Shown: in pieces, positions 46,012 through 55,131 of the stretch
How positions within the stretch are numbered: the stretch's first letter is position 1
Layout: the number at the start of each line of letters is the position of its first letter
Assembly: GCF_003026355.1 (NCBI RefSeq)
Contig: NZ_PYON01000005.1
Location: 1 to 64,000 of the forward strand
Direction: 5' to 3'
DNA from: Photobacterium kishitanii
GTDB taxonomy: Bacteria; Pseudomonadota; Gammaproteobacteria; Enterobacterales; Vibrionaceae
DNA: 64,000 nt
Made by a program: the position numbers and the translations under genes
The notes under the pieces: model-generated
Told to the model about the DNA's origin: nothing
Database searches by the model: none
The model's input: only the letters and a program-made list of their open reading frames with translations

Positions 46012-47472
46012 ATGCAATTATCCTCTCAGCCTAAAGGGCTTTTTCACCTCATTGCGATACAGATGTGGGAATTCTTTAGTTATTACGGCATGCGGTCGTT
46101 ATTAATTCTCTTTTTGACTCAAAAACTTTTAATGTCTGACGACCACGCATATGCTTTATACGGTGCTTATACATCGCTGGTTTATGTTACTCCGATCTTG
46201 GGCGGTTATTTAGCTGACCGCTATTTAGGCAATTATTGGTCAGTGATCATTGGTGGCTCTTTAATGGTTGCTGGTCATGCTGTACTTAGTATTCCTAGCC
46301 ATGATAATACGGTGCTTTATGCCGCGCTTGCTTTGATTATCTGTGGTTATGGGTTCTTTAAAACGAACTCAAGCTGTTTATTGGGTGAGCTATATAAAGA
46401 TCATGAAGGTGCTCGCGAATCTGGATTCTCGATTTCTTATATCGGGGGTAATGTAGGTTCTGCGTTAGCGCCGATATTCTGTGGTTATGCTGCAAGTCGT
46501 TGGGGCTGGAATGTAGGTTTCGCTCTTGCAGGCATTGGTATGCTAATCGGTTTGATTATTTTTAGCACTGGCCGTAAGCATTTTGCTCATGTTCAAAAAG
46601 CAAATATACCCGCATTACGTCAAAAGACCGCTGGTTTTAGTCACTGGCAATTGATTATTCTTGGCGTGATAGTATGTGCCATAGGTTTAGTGTTTGTATT
46701 ACAAGACTTACTTGCTGGGTATATTCTTGCTGTTATTTTGGCTTTCTCTGCTTTACAGATGTTACGTCTATACCGTAAGAGCAGCACGGAAGATCGTAAG
46801 AAGCTTAATGCAATCATTTACTTTATGTTATTTGGCATGGTTTTTTGGGCGTTTGATCAGCAAGGTGGTAGTTCAATTAGCTTATTCATTGAGCGTAATA
46901 TTGATACGAATATATTCGGCTACCATATTCCAACAGCCTTTTTCCAATCAGTGAATCCAGTTGCTGTTATTGTTGGTGGTGGTGCAGTTGCATGGTTATG
47001 GAAAGTGCTGGCATCGCGTCAAATTTCAGTACGTACCTTAACTAAGCTGAATATGGGTTTATTTTTGCTAACAGCTGGTTTTAGTTTGATCACTTTATCG
47101 TCTAAATTAGCGATGGTGAGTGGCCATACAACGTTCTTATGGCTGTTTATTGGTTTGTTCTTGATTGGTATTGCGGAACTGTTTATTGACCCTGTAGCTT
47201 TATCTGCTATTACACGCATGAACCCTCAAGGTGCAACGGGTACGGTAGCGGGTATTTATATGTTAATGGGTGGCTCTGTTGCTAACTATTTAGCAGCAAA
47301 TATTGCAGAACTTACCTCAACAGGTACGCAAGCGACGAATACTGCTGATTTAATTGCTTCGGCAACGCAGTATCACCATGTGTTCCAATCAATTTTCATT
47401 GTAACAGTAGTCGTGTTAGTACTCGGGTTATTAGTTAATTTTAAAAATCGTAACGAACCTGAATACGATTAA
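46012..47472 (+). CDS. POT-family (PTR2) proton-coupled transporter
   Basis: 486 residues, about 12-14 membrane segments, with AGGAA before the ATG. The POT pattern is seen in FFSYYGMRSLLILFL and FSISYIGGNVGSALAP. The proton-coupling motif ExxER of helix 1 (E..ERF.YYG) reads QMWEFFSYYG, so the first Glu and the Arg are missing. Known members import di- and tripeptides or related compounds with protons. This change suggests altered coupling or another substrate. It has its own terminator and promoter region. Confidence 0.85.
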   Translation: MQLSSQPKGLFHLIAIQMWEFFSYYGMRSLLILFLTQKLLMSDDHAYALYGAYTSLVYVTPILGGYLADRYLGNYWSVIIGGSLMVAGHAVLSIPSHDNTVLYAALALIICGYGFFKTNSSCLLGELYKDHEGARESGFSISYIGGNVGSALAPIFCGYAASRWGWNVGFALAGIGMLIGLIIFSTGRKHFAHVQKANIPALRQKTAGFSHWQLIILGVIVCAIGLVFVLQDLLAGYILAVILAFSALQMLRLYRKSSTEDRKKLNAIIYFMLFGMVFWAFDQQGGSSISLFIERNIDTNIFGYHIPTAFFQSVNPVAVIVGGGAVAWLWKVLASRQISVRTLTKLNMGLFLLTAGFSLITLSSKLAMVSGHTTFLWLFIGLFLIGIAELFIDPVALSAITRMNPQGATGTVAGIYMLMGGSVANYLAANIAELTSTGTQATNTADLIASATQYHHVFQSIFIVTVVVLVLGLLVNFKNRNEPEYD

Positions 47473-47486
47473 TATACGCACTTAGA

Positions 47487-47538
47487 AAAGGTCGATAATG
47501 TAAGCTATTTTTAGCGGACATTATCGGCCTTTTTTTTT
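47487..47538 (+). terminator. Terminator of the POT transporter gene
   Basis: AAAGGTCGATAATGT pairs with ACATTATCGGCCTTT, with one G-U pair, around a 16-base loop, and a long T-run follows. Confidence 0.9.
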
Positions 47539-47645
47539 GACTGTTTATAGTGATTTTGTGTCAGACGTCGATAATGTCTTTTATGATAGTATTAATAGCA
47601 GCAATCAGTGATTAAAGATGGCTGTTCATAGTAAAGAGTCTCTAA

Positions 47646-48965
47646 ATGAATGATAAAAATCAGTATTCAAAAGTGCCAAGTGGTCGATTATCACGGTTAG
47701 CTAAACTTGGGTCATTAGCAACACGAGTTGCTTCTGGTATGGTTGCTGAAGGGGCAAAACAGTTAGCCACTGGTCATCGACCTAAAGTGAGTGAATTGAT
47801 TTTAACCCCAACGAATGTTAAACGCGTTGCTGATCAATTAGCTGATTTACGCGGTGCGGCAATGAAAGTTGGCCAATTATTATCAATGGATGGTGGTGAC
47901 TTATTACCACCGGAATTAACCGAATTGCTATCACGATTACAGGCAAATGCTAAACCAATGCCAATAAGCCAATTAAACCATTCTCTTGAACAGCAATGGG
48001 GCTGTGATTGGCAACAGCAATTTAGTCAGTTTTCATTTTACCCGATTGCAGCGGCATCGATTGGACAAGTGCATAAAGCGACAACCCAAGATGGACGTCA
48101 ATTAGCCCTGAAAATTCAATATCCAGGAATTAATAAAAGTATTGATAGTGATGTAAATAATGTTGCTACCTTATTGAATATCAGTGGGTTAATCCCAAAA
48201 AAGTTGGATGTCTCTGAGTTATTGGATGAGGCTAAAAAGCAACTTCATGCAGAAGCTGATTATTTACTTGAAGCGCAATATGTAAAACAATACCGTCAAT
48301 TATTAGCCACTGATACACGCTATTTATTACCCGATATTGATGATGATTTGACGACTAAACATATTCTTGCGATGACATTTGTTGGTGGTATTGATGTCGA
48401 TAAATTAGTTCATCAACCACAAGTAGTACGTGATCATATTATTGAACTTGCTTTTCGCCTGATGTTTAGGGAAGTGTTTGAATTTAGATTAGTACAAACC
48501 GATCCTAACTTTGCCAATTATCGTTATGATATTGAGACGAAGCAATTAGTACTGCTTGATTTCGGTGCCACAAGGGTTTATCCCCAACATATTGCAGATG
48601 GTTATCAACAGTTAATGACTGGTGCCGTGATTGATGATCAACCACGAATGTTAACTGCATTGAAACAAATTGGTTTTTTCTCTCAGCCGATTGAACCTCA
48701 AGCTCAACAAGCGTTATTAGGATTGTGTTTACAAGCCTGCGAACCTCTGAGGTATCAAGGTATATATGATTTTGGTCAATCCGATATGGTAGGTCGAATT
48801 CGTGATGCAGGCAGTCAGTTAAGCATGAAACAAGGTTATTGGCATACACCGCCAGCAGATGCGATTTTTTTACATCGTAAATTAGGCGGACTATATTTGT
48901 TAGCAGCAAAACTAAAAGCGCAGGTTGATATTAATAAAATATTTTTATCCTATATGACTGAATAA
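47646..48965 (+). CDS. ABC1/UbiB-family protein kinase-like protein
   Basis: 439 residues. Family motifs are AAMKVGQLLSM (KxGQ), the Ala-rich nucleotide loop AAASIGQVHKA, Lys in LALKIQYPG, EADYLLEAQY, the catalytic loop VQTDPNFANYRYD and LLDFGATR. Unlike UbiB, there are no C-terminal membrane helices, so it is a soluble ADCK-like member. Such proteins support ubiquinone or lipid metabolism. Monocistronic. Confidence 0.88.
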   Translation: MNDKNQYSKVPSGRLSRLAKLGSLATRVASGMVAEGAKQLATGHRPKVSELILTPTNVKRVADQLADLRGAAMKVGQLLSMDGGDLLPPELTELLSRLQANAKPMPISQLNHSLEQQWGCDWQQQFSQFSFYPIAAASIGQVHKATTQDGRQLALKIQYPGINKSIDSDVNNVATLLNISGLIPKKLDVSELLDEAKKQLHAEADYLLEAQYVKQYRQLLATDTRYLLPDIDDDLTTKHILAMTFVGGIDVDKLVHQPQVVRDHIIELAFRLMFREVFEFRLVQTDPNFANYRYDIETKQLVLLDFGATRVYPQHIADGYQQLMTGAVIDDQPRMLTALKQIGFFSQPIEPQAQQALLGLCLQACEPLRYQGIYDFGQSDMVGRIRDAGSQLSMKQGYWHTPPADAIFLHRKLGGLYLLAAKLKAQVDINKIFLSYMTE

Positions 48966-49120
48966 TTATATAAGGCAGGTTATCTCCTATGAGTCAAGCG
49001 GCTCATATTTAGAATATCAGTTATTATTTTGGGTAATTTATACTTTACTCCACAGTGGTTATACTAATCACTCCTAAAAATAATTTGTATGACAAATGCC
49101 CACTAAAAAGTAAAAACGCT

Positions 49121-50110
49121 ATGACTGGTAAACACATCTCTTATGCAGTACAGAATATTGAAGGGCTTTCCTTTGATACTACAGATATATCAAAAATAGC
49201 TTTAGTCACCGAAGGTGGCGGTCAGCGCGGTATTTTTACTGCTGGGGTGTTGGATGCCTTTTTAGAAGCAGAGTTTAATCCGTTTTCTTTAATGGTGGGT
49301 ACATCAGCAGGATCGCTGAATTTAGCGTCTTATATTTGTGGCCAATATAAGCATGCATATAAAGTTATTACTCAAGCGACAACAGATCATCACTTTTTTG
49401 ATGTTTATCGGTTTATTTTTGGTCGGGAAGGATTGGATTTAGATTGGTTAATGAAACAAACACAAACAAGTTTTGAGCTTGATTGGCATCAAGGACGTGA
49501 GAATATGCGTTCACGTACGGTGTTAGCTTCAGCAAGTGGCGTTACTAGCCATCAGGCATCGTATTTTAACTTAAACAGTGATAACTGGTCATTAGCATTA
49601 AAAGCATCATGTGCTGTGCCAGTGTTAAATAAAAAACCTATTTTCTCTCAAAATGAATATTGGGTCGATGGTGGTTTATGCGCACCAATTCCAGTCCAAG
49701 AAGCTTATGAGCGGGGTTATCGTCACATTGTGGTGATACGAACTGTACCAATCGATACTTCATTTGACCATTGTTGGATGACAAATATCCGTCGTGCTCT
49801 AGGTAATTCTAAAGCCGCAGGTATGATTGAAATGTTGTTAGAGCATGAAGATAACTATCGAAAAACCCAAGAGTTTTTAAGTAATCCTCCGGATGATGTT
49901 ACTATTTTTGAAATCCATCCTCAAAAACCATTACGATCAAAAATGATTGGTAGTGATATCGCTTCACTGGATATGGATTATCGCTTGGGATATCAATCAG
50001 GTAAGTATTTTTTAAATACCGTTGGTCGCCATATTAATATTCAAGATGCACCTTATAAAACTGATTATAAGCATGGTGTGACCGATACTGATTTAATGAA
50101 ATATGCTTAA
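49121..50110 (+). CDS. Patatin-like phospholipase (YjjU-like)
   Basis: About 330 residues from the ATG at 49121; a GTG at 49055 lengthens the frame without a ribosome site. The oxyanion motif EGGGQRGIFTAGVLD, the nucleophile motif GTSAGS (Ser62) and the DGG of the catalytic dyad Asp (YWVDGGLCAPIP) are all intact. It should be a cytoplasmic or membrane-associated phospholipase or lysophospholipase. It lies directly upstream of an alpha/beta hydrolase of the lysophospholipase L2 type, suggesting a lipid-turnover pair. Confidence 0.87.
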   Translation: MTGKHISYAVQNIEGLSFDTTDISKIALVTEGGGQRGIFTAGVLDAFLEAEFNPFSLMVGTSAGSLNLASYICGQYKHAYKVITQATTDHHFFDVYRFIFGREGLDLDWLMKQTQTSFELDWHQGRENMRSRTVLASASGVTSHQASYFNLNSDNWSLALKASCAVPVLNKKPIFSQNEYWVDGGLCAPIPVQEAYERGYRHIVVIRTVPIDTSFDHCWMTNIRRALGNSKAAGMIEMLLEHEDNYRKTQEFLSNPPDDVTIFEIHPQKPLRSKMIGSDIASLDMDYRLGYQSGKYFLNTVGRHINIQDAPYKTDYKHGVTDTDLMKYA

Positions 50111-50180
50111 TTTTAATATTCAAATAATATCATATTAAAATGATGTGTTTGAGGGGCCTTTACTAAGAAGTTGTTAATAA

Positions 50181-51158
50181 ATGAACCAAAATAAGGTGGA
50201 ATTTTCAACCAAGGAGTCGGTGTTTACGCAATTGATGGAAAATGACGTTCATAGTATGTGGTTGCAGCGTAAACAAAGTGCATTTAGTGGTAAAGATGGG
50301 GTACAGATCCAATGGATCAGTGTGACTAATCCTATCAATACTCGCTGTATTGTGATTGTGAATGGTCGTAATGAAAGCTTTTGGAAGTATCAAGAAATTT
50401 TCTTTGAATTTTCACGACAGGGTTATGATGTCTACGCTTATGATCATCGAGGCCAAGGTGCTTCTGGCCGCTTAACTGCAGATCCTGAGCTGGGTCACGT
50501 GCATAGTTTTGATGATTATGTTGATGATCTAAATGCATTTATTACTCAAGTTGTAGATAACGAAAAATCTTACCAGCATCACTTTTTATTGGCTCACTCA
50601 ATGGGTGGAGCAATCACCACTCTTTATCTCGAAAAATATAAGAGCCATTTTGATGCGGTAGTATTGAATGCACCTATGTTTGGCATCCATATGCCAGTGC
50701 CTCTAAAGCTGGTTGCATCATCGATAGCTAAGATTATGGAACATTATCAGCATGAACCTTCGTATGTTTTAGGGCAGAAACCTTATCACGAAGAGCCGTT
50801 TGAAAATAACGCTTTATGCCAAAGTAAATTACGTTATGTTTGGGCGAAGCATTTATATCAAATTCATCCAGAATTACGTATTGGCGGACCAAGTCCACGC
50901 TGGTTATGGCAAGCGATTCAAGCAGCAGATCATTGTATTCGTGATGTTGAAAAAATAGATATTCCGGTTTTATTACTTCAAGCAGGCAGTGATACTATCG
51001 TTGACAATAGTAGCCACCACCGATTTTGTTGCCAGAATAAACATTGTAAGATGAAAGTTATTCGTAATGCACGCCATGAGATCTTAATGGAAAAAGATGT
51101 TATTCGTAATCAAGCATTATGTGAAACGCTGGCTTTTTTTAATCAATTTATAGTGTAA
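50181..51158 (+). CDS. pldB: Lysophospholipase L2-like alpha/beta hydrolase
   Basis: 325 residues. Nucleophile motif AHSMGG, acid near LLQAGSDTIVDN and His in NARHEILMEKD complete the triad. The order and length match PldB (lysophospholipase L2) and monoglyceride lipase relatives. It releases fatty acid from lysophospholipids or monoacylglycerols. It follows the patatin-type gene by 70 bases and precedes a strong terminator. Confidence 0.83.
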   Translation: MNQNKVEFSTKESVFTQLMENDVHSMWLQRKQSAFSGKDGVQIQWISVTNPINTRCIVIVNGRNESFWKYQEIFFEFSRQGYDVYAYDHRGQGASGRLTADPELGHVHSFDDYVDDLNAFITQVVDNEKSYQHHFLLAHSMGGAITTLYLEKYKSHFDAVVLNAPMFGIHMPVPLKLVASSIAKIMEHYQHEPSYVLGQKPYHEEPFENNALCQSKLRYVWAKHLYQIHPELRIGGPSPRWLWQAIQAADHCIRDVEKIDIPVLLLQAGSDTIVDNSSHHRFCCQNKHCKMKVIRNARHEILMEKDVIRNQALCETLAFFNQFIV

Positions 51159-51184
51159 ATTGATTAAAAATATCTATTGAAGCT

Positions 51185-51230
51185 AAAACAGCGGCTGTAT
51201 TTAATTATTAAATACAGCCGCTGTTTTTTT
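51185..51230. terminator. Terminator after the PldB-like gene
   Basis: Stems of 18 bases, AACAGCGGCTGTATTTAA and its complement, around a 3-base loop, then seven T. It lies between convergent genes. Confidence 0.95.
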
Positions 51231-51268
51231 ATGCGATATAAGCCAAGTTATTGTAAAATAAATTAATG

Positions 51269-52111
51269 TTATTGGCAGATAAACCAAGATTTAGCATCAG
51301 CTTCAATAAAAGCTTTTTTATGCCACGGTAATGGTGTTGATACTGGTGCGATACGTACATCACCTTTGATTTTACGTGTAGCAAGTACACGAACCCTACC
51401 ATCTTTCACACTTTCAATCGTACCTTTGTATGTCACCCCATACGCGTCGTCTTGCGATTTTTTATACATACATACAGTTTCACCAACATGTGTAGCAATA
51501 AAGGCGGTCTCCTCTGTCCATGCTTCTTCTGCTGGCGGTGGTGTTACATCATCGAGGTGCTCAATAGCTTTAGTACTCATTAATTTACGATGAACTGAAT
51601 AAGGTTGATAACCTAATAATGTTGCACCATCAATCCATGCTGTCTGAGGAATATCGCGGTTCTCAATGATACGCATTGTGACGAAGGGACCATCAGAACA
51701 AATATCTGCCCATAGATCAATGGAGGAAATGCGTGCTGCAAAAAGGGGGGTTTCCTGATCGGTATTTGGATGTTGAACACACCATGTACCGGTATCTAAA
51801 TTAACCATTGAACCTTTGTTTATGGTACAAGTTTTGGTCGCTAACTGATTAAACTGTTCGATATCTTGCTGGGCTTGTTGGGCGCTATTGGAGCAGTAAC
51901 GGTAGCTATAAGAGAAGGTTTCTTTTGGATAAAACAGACCTTTATCAACAACAACGCCATTTTTACGTGCGCTATCGGCCGCAATGAATTTTTTGGCCGC
52001 TGTTTTAAAGCTGTAATCAGGTGCTGGTTTTGGTGGTGGTGGTGAACTACAACCCGCAAGCACAGCGATAACTGCAGCGAGTGATACGCGGGTAAAAAGG
52101 GTGTTGTACAT
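51269..52111 (-). CDS. Lipoprotein of unknown function
   Basis: 280 residues. The signal peptide ends in VLAGC followed by SSPPPPKPAP, a Pro-rich linker. The rest is a soluble domain with five to six Cys (YCSNS, KTCTIN, TWCVQ, DICSDG, VCMYK, WFICQ), which could form disulfides. +2 Ser predicts the outer membrane under the enteric rule. I do not recognise the family. Confidence 0.75.
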   Translation of the reverse strand: MYNTLFTRVSLAAVIAVLAGCSSPPPPKPAPDYSFKTAAKKFIAADSARKNGVVVDKGLFYPKETFSYSYRYCSNSAQQAQQDIEQFNQLATKTCTINKGSMVNLDTGTWCVQHPNTDQETPLFAARISSIDLWADICSDGPFVTMRIIENRDIPQTAWIDGATLLGYQPYSVHRKLMSTKAIEHLDDVTPPPAEEAWTEETAFIATHVGETVCMYKKSQDDAYGVTYKGTIESVKDGRVRVLATRKIKGDVRIAPVSTPLPWHKKAFIEADAKSWFICQ

Positions 52112-52324
52112 TCTTGCCCCCAGAAAAAAAGCTCTTTATATACGTAATAAAAAAGCGCTAATAATAAATAAGTCTATAGGGGACAACAGAATTTGTTAGG
52201 AAGCAAGCCATTATTCTGTAAAAAAAAATGAGCTTTAATAGATTCAATGAGTTACTGGTGACGAAGATTCACTTATGTATATTGATTGTTGCTAATTGTG
52301 GTAATTATCAGCGTTATAATGCAA

Positions 52325-52357
52325 TCAGCCCATTGACAGGTTGCATCAACGGGCTGA
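52325..52357. terminator. Possible weak terminator downstream of the DyP gene
   Basis: TCAGCCC and GGGCTGA form a 7-bp stem around 19 bases, just past the stop of the minus-strand peroxidase gene. No good T-run. Confidence 0.4.
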
Positions 52358-52382
52358 GAAATTTACAGATTATTAACTAAGA

Positions 52383-53321
52383 TTAATCTGCAAAAGTATC
52401 AAGTAATGTTTGTGAAATGATGAAGTAGTTTGTACCTGTTTTTGCTTCAACAAAGTCAAGTAGGCGATCATAATCACCATTGCTATCAGCAAAAATCATC
52501 TGTTGCAGTGATGTGCTCATTGTAACAGGAGAGGCCGTTAAACCGATAAACATGGTGCCATGTTCCATTGCGTTACCGTAAGGACGATTTTGACGAAGCA
52601 TTTTGATTTCTTTCTCGTCAACAATTACTTTACTCTTATTGTTATGTGCCCAAGCAGGCTTTACGTCATCATCTAGTTCAATATCATCAAGTTTAGTTCG
52701 ACCAATAACTTGTTCTTGATATTCCGTTGCTTGTTTATCCCATAAACCTTGGCGGTCAATGTAACGCTGGACGGTTAAATAACTACCACCTTGGTGAATA
52801 TCGAGATCATCAACGACTAATACTGCATTCATACGAGCTGCATTTTTAGGGTTTTCTGTGCCATCAACAAAATCAATCATGTCGCGACTATCAAGGTATT
52901 TAAAACCTTGAATATCTTCAATTAATGTTGCTACATCTGCAAATGCTGATGCTAAGTATTTAGCTGCCTGATAGTTCAAATCCATGCGCTCGGATTTGAT
53001 CATGATAAATATATCGCCAGGAGTACTTGGGAAATTGCGTTCGCCATCAGTCATGGCTTTAAAATCTTGTAATAAAGCAGGCACAGCCGTTGCTGGGAAA
53101 GCGGTTGACCAACCATGATGAGATACACCGACTGTAAAACTAAGGTCTGCGGTTGAATCTTTTTGGCCAATAGATTTTTCAATGATCTGAATTTTAGCGA
53201 AAGCATCACTCACTGCTTCTGCATTCACATCTGTTTTAAAAACAAAAGTGAGGTATTCAGCAAAAGTATTTGGATTGGATAAAGTACCTGGTTGGGCACG
53301 TTCAGATAACATTGCATTCAT
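52383..53321 (-). CDS. Dye-decolorizing (DyP-type) heme peroxidase
   Basis: 312 residues, no signal peptide. DyP signature DFVDGTENP carries the distal Asp, and AWAHNNKSKV has the likely proximal heme His. These cytoplasmic peroxidases (YfeX type) use H2O2 to oxidise dyes or porphyrins. A 471-base upstream region holds its promoter. No encapsulin gene is adjacent, so it is not an encapsulin cargo operon as far as visible. Confidence 0.9.
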   Translation of the reverse strand: MNAMLSERAQPGTLSNPNTFAEYLTFVFKTDVNAEAVSDAFAKIQIIEKSIGQKDSTADLSFTVGVSHHGWSTAFPATAVPALLQDFKAMTDGERNFPSTPGDIFIMIKSERMDLNYQAAKYLASAFADVATLIEDIQGFKYLDSRDMIDFVDGTENPKNAARMNAVLVVDDLDIHQGGSYLTVQRYIDRQGLWDKQATEYQEQVIGRTKLDDIELDDDVKPAWAHNNKSKVIVDEKEIKMLRQNRPYGNAMEHGTMFIGLTASPVTMSTSLQQMIFADSNGDYDRLLDFVEAKTGTNYFIISQTLLDTFAD

Positions 53322-53792
53322 AATAGTAGACCTTAATTAAAGCTATCTTGTAACGGTACGCTTTTTAGATAGCGAGCTATAGGTAAATTTTTGTAATGTA
53401 AAGTTTCACATTTTAGACTGTAAAATGATACCTAATCTGTTGTTAATAGTGAAACTGCGCAGCGCACTAATTATTTATATCGTTAATAATTTTACTTCTA
53501 ACACTATTAACGTGATGTTATGGGCTTAGTGATGAGTTTTGCGAATAAAAGCATAGAAATACATGAGGCAAAAAGGCGACATAGTGCTAAAAATTATTTG
53601 CGTTAAAGCATGCTTTATTTGTAAGCATGAACGATCAAAACTACGCAATAAATAGAATGATGACTAGTCTTTTTTCGTTATTTTATTACGAATATGGCGT
53701 TGCTCACAAACTTGTTGTTATTTGCTTTTTTCAATTTAAAACCTTTGATACTAAGTACTGCATGTCGACACAGGTTTCTTTAGGAGGGTATT
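53322..53792. promoter_or_regulatory. Divergent region between the DyP gene and the 65-residue gene
   Basis: About 470 AT-rich bases. A nested hairpin is present: CATGCTT / AAGCATG around TATTTGT (53611-53631), flanked by TTGCGT and ACGCAA. It may be part of a leader or small RNA. No coding frame is convincing. Confidence 0.4.
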
Positions 53793-53990
53793 GTGTCTAT
53801 TAACTCTATCGATTATTCAGAAATTTCTTCCGTTTCATCTAAGTGGGAACATAAAGATGACTCGGCGACCAACATCGCAGATAGCAAGAAGCAGCAAGGT
53901 GCTGCACGACGACGCATTGAGATGCTACGCGATATTCAAGCAAGCGGGTTAACCCTTGCAGAGGCAAGAGAGTTAGGTTTATTGCATTAA
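53793..53990 (+). CDS. Small soluble protein of unknown function
   Basis: 65 residues from a GTG at 53793, supported by a very strong AGGAGGG 5-6 bases upstream. The N-terminal part is polar; the C-terminal half is helical and basic (GAARRRIEMLRDIQASGLTLAEARELGLL). This resembles a small conserved gamma-proteobacterial protein with an RRRIE helix, but I cannot name the family with certainty. It is followed by the hairpin-rich intergenic region. Confidence 0.7.
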   Translation: MSINSIDYSEISSVSSKWEHKDDSATNIADSKKQQGAARRRIEMLRDIQASGLTLAEARELGLLH

Positions 53991-54084
53991 GTATAGGTTG
54001 AATCAACGCATTAGCCACACAAAGAGGCGAGATGCATGTACCAATTATTCATTAACCGCATTACAACGCAACAAATGTTAGACG

Positions 54085-54202
54085 TATACTATTGTCAGAG
54101 GCAATGTAACAATACTTACATGATTAACGCGAGCAATACAGTTACCGTTATAGCTCGCACTCTGAACTCAGCATAGGGATACCGATCGTGGTGTCCCTTT
54201 TT
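54085..54202 (+). ncRNA. Candidate structured small RNA with intrinsic terminator
   Basis: A TATACT box at 54085-54090 precedes a three-way-junction-like set: TCAGAG (54095) with CTCTGA (54160) closing, then ATGTAA/TTACAT and GCGAGC/GCTCGC. It ends in a good terminator at 54175-54202, stem AGGGATACC / GGTGTCCCT, then five T. The GC content is above that of neighbouring intergenic DNA. No good -35 box, and the family is not recognised. Confidence 0.5.
54175..54202 (+). terminator. Intrinsic terminator of the candidate small RNA
   Basis: AGGGATACC, loop GATCGT, GGTGTCCCT, with one G-U pair, followed by T5. It lies about 185 bases past the 65-residue gene, so it could also end that transcript. 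Confidence 0.78.
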
Positions 54203-54225
54203 CTGGTCTAAATAAACCCACACCC

Positions 54226-54336
54226 AACTCGATGACGTTTGCAGATGTTGTCTATGCCCCAAACAGCTACCGTTATTCCCTACAGTGAATGCCCGCGAGG
54301 GCGATAGGAAATCTACTATCCACATGTTGTCGAGTT
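54226..54336. ncRNA. Second candidate structured RNA element
   Basis: AACTCGATGAC (54226-54236) and GTTGTCGAGTT (54326-54336) pair over 11 bp with two G-U pairs. Inside are GTTTG/CAAAC (54237, 54260), the GNRA-capped hairpin GCCCGCGAGGGC (54291-54302) and GATAG/CTATC (54303-54320). The segment ACAGYTACCGTTAT occurs here and in the upstream element. The strand is uncertain. Confidence 0.4.
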
Positions 54337-54534
54337 TATATTTCTTCGTAAAATGTAACGTCTTTCACAGGTGTCTTTAATAGTGTTAGTTGTATGTTTT
54401 AAGTCGTTGTTATTTATAGATCAAATAGCTTTGGTGCGAATGGGGGATTTAGGAATAAATTTGACACAATGCTGAGTATTTGGAGTGGAGAAAAAGAGTA
54501 AGATTAGCGCTAAATTTTCTATTCTGGATTTACA

Positions 54535-54825
54535 ATGAAACACATTCTACTTTTAATACTCGCTGTTATTTCTTTTCAAACATACGCTCAAAGTAAATAT
54601 GTGTGTACTAAAGCTCATGCTGAGCGTGACGTTGAAGTTATTTACCATGCTCCTGGTAGTCAGACACTGTGTGAAGTTAAATATACCAAACAACATCAGA
54701 GTGACATTTTATGGAGTGCGCAACATAAAGTGGGCTATTGTGAAACTAAGGCACAAAAATTTACTGAAAAATTGGCTAGCTTTGGATGGTCTTGTTATGC
54801 CGTTAATGATGAGCTAAAAAGCTAA
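54535..54825 (+). CDS. Small secreted Cys-containing protein (paralogue A)
   Basis: 96 residues with a signal peptide ending TYAQ. The mature part has four Cys (YVCTKA, LCEVKY, YCETKA, WSCYAV). It is a clear paralogue of the protein at 58313, sharing CEVKYTK, ILWSA, VGYCETKA and FGWSC. Two disulfides are likely. I do not know the function. A strong terminator-like hairpin follows at 54877-54916. Confidence 0.8.
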   Translation: MKHILLLILAVISFQTYAQSKYVCTKAHAERDVEVIYHAPGSQTLCEVKYTKQHQSDILWSAQHKVGYCETKAQKFTEKLASFGWSCYAVNDELKS

Positions 54826-54876
54826 TTATTAACGATTCCCTCCTTTTATTTGGATCAACTTCTCTCTAATATCCAT

Positions 54877-54916
54877 GAAGCAAAAATACATGTTATCTGT
54901 ACAGTATTTTTGCTTC
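54877..54916 (+). terminator. Terminator-like hairpin after paralogue A
   Basis: GAAGCAAAAATAC and GTATTTTTGCTTC are perfect 13-bp complements with a 14-base loop, and a TTATTATCTTT tail follows. Confidence 0.78.
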
Positions 54917-55131
54917 TTATTATCTTTAAGCATTTTGTTTTCTCTTAAAAAACACGGCAATTATTATTTGCGATACGGCCAGACATTTTAAATCGACGTT
55001 TTAAACTATAGTAATAAAACTATTATTATTGGCATATAAGCATGTGATAGGTTGGTTTGACTATCTTATTTACTATTTATGTACTTAAATTTAGACGTTA
55101 GCCGTCTTTGTATTATTTGAGGACGTTGGTC

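Noticed and set aside
52383..53321. Encapsulin cargo operon around the DyP peroxidase
   Set aside because: No encapsulin gene or C-terminal cargo peptide is seen next to it.
54116..54325. 69-residue minus-strand frame over the RNA candidate region
   Set aside because: No ribosome site and no recognisable protein; the region is better explained by RNA hairpins and a terminator.
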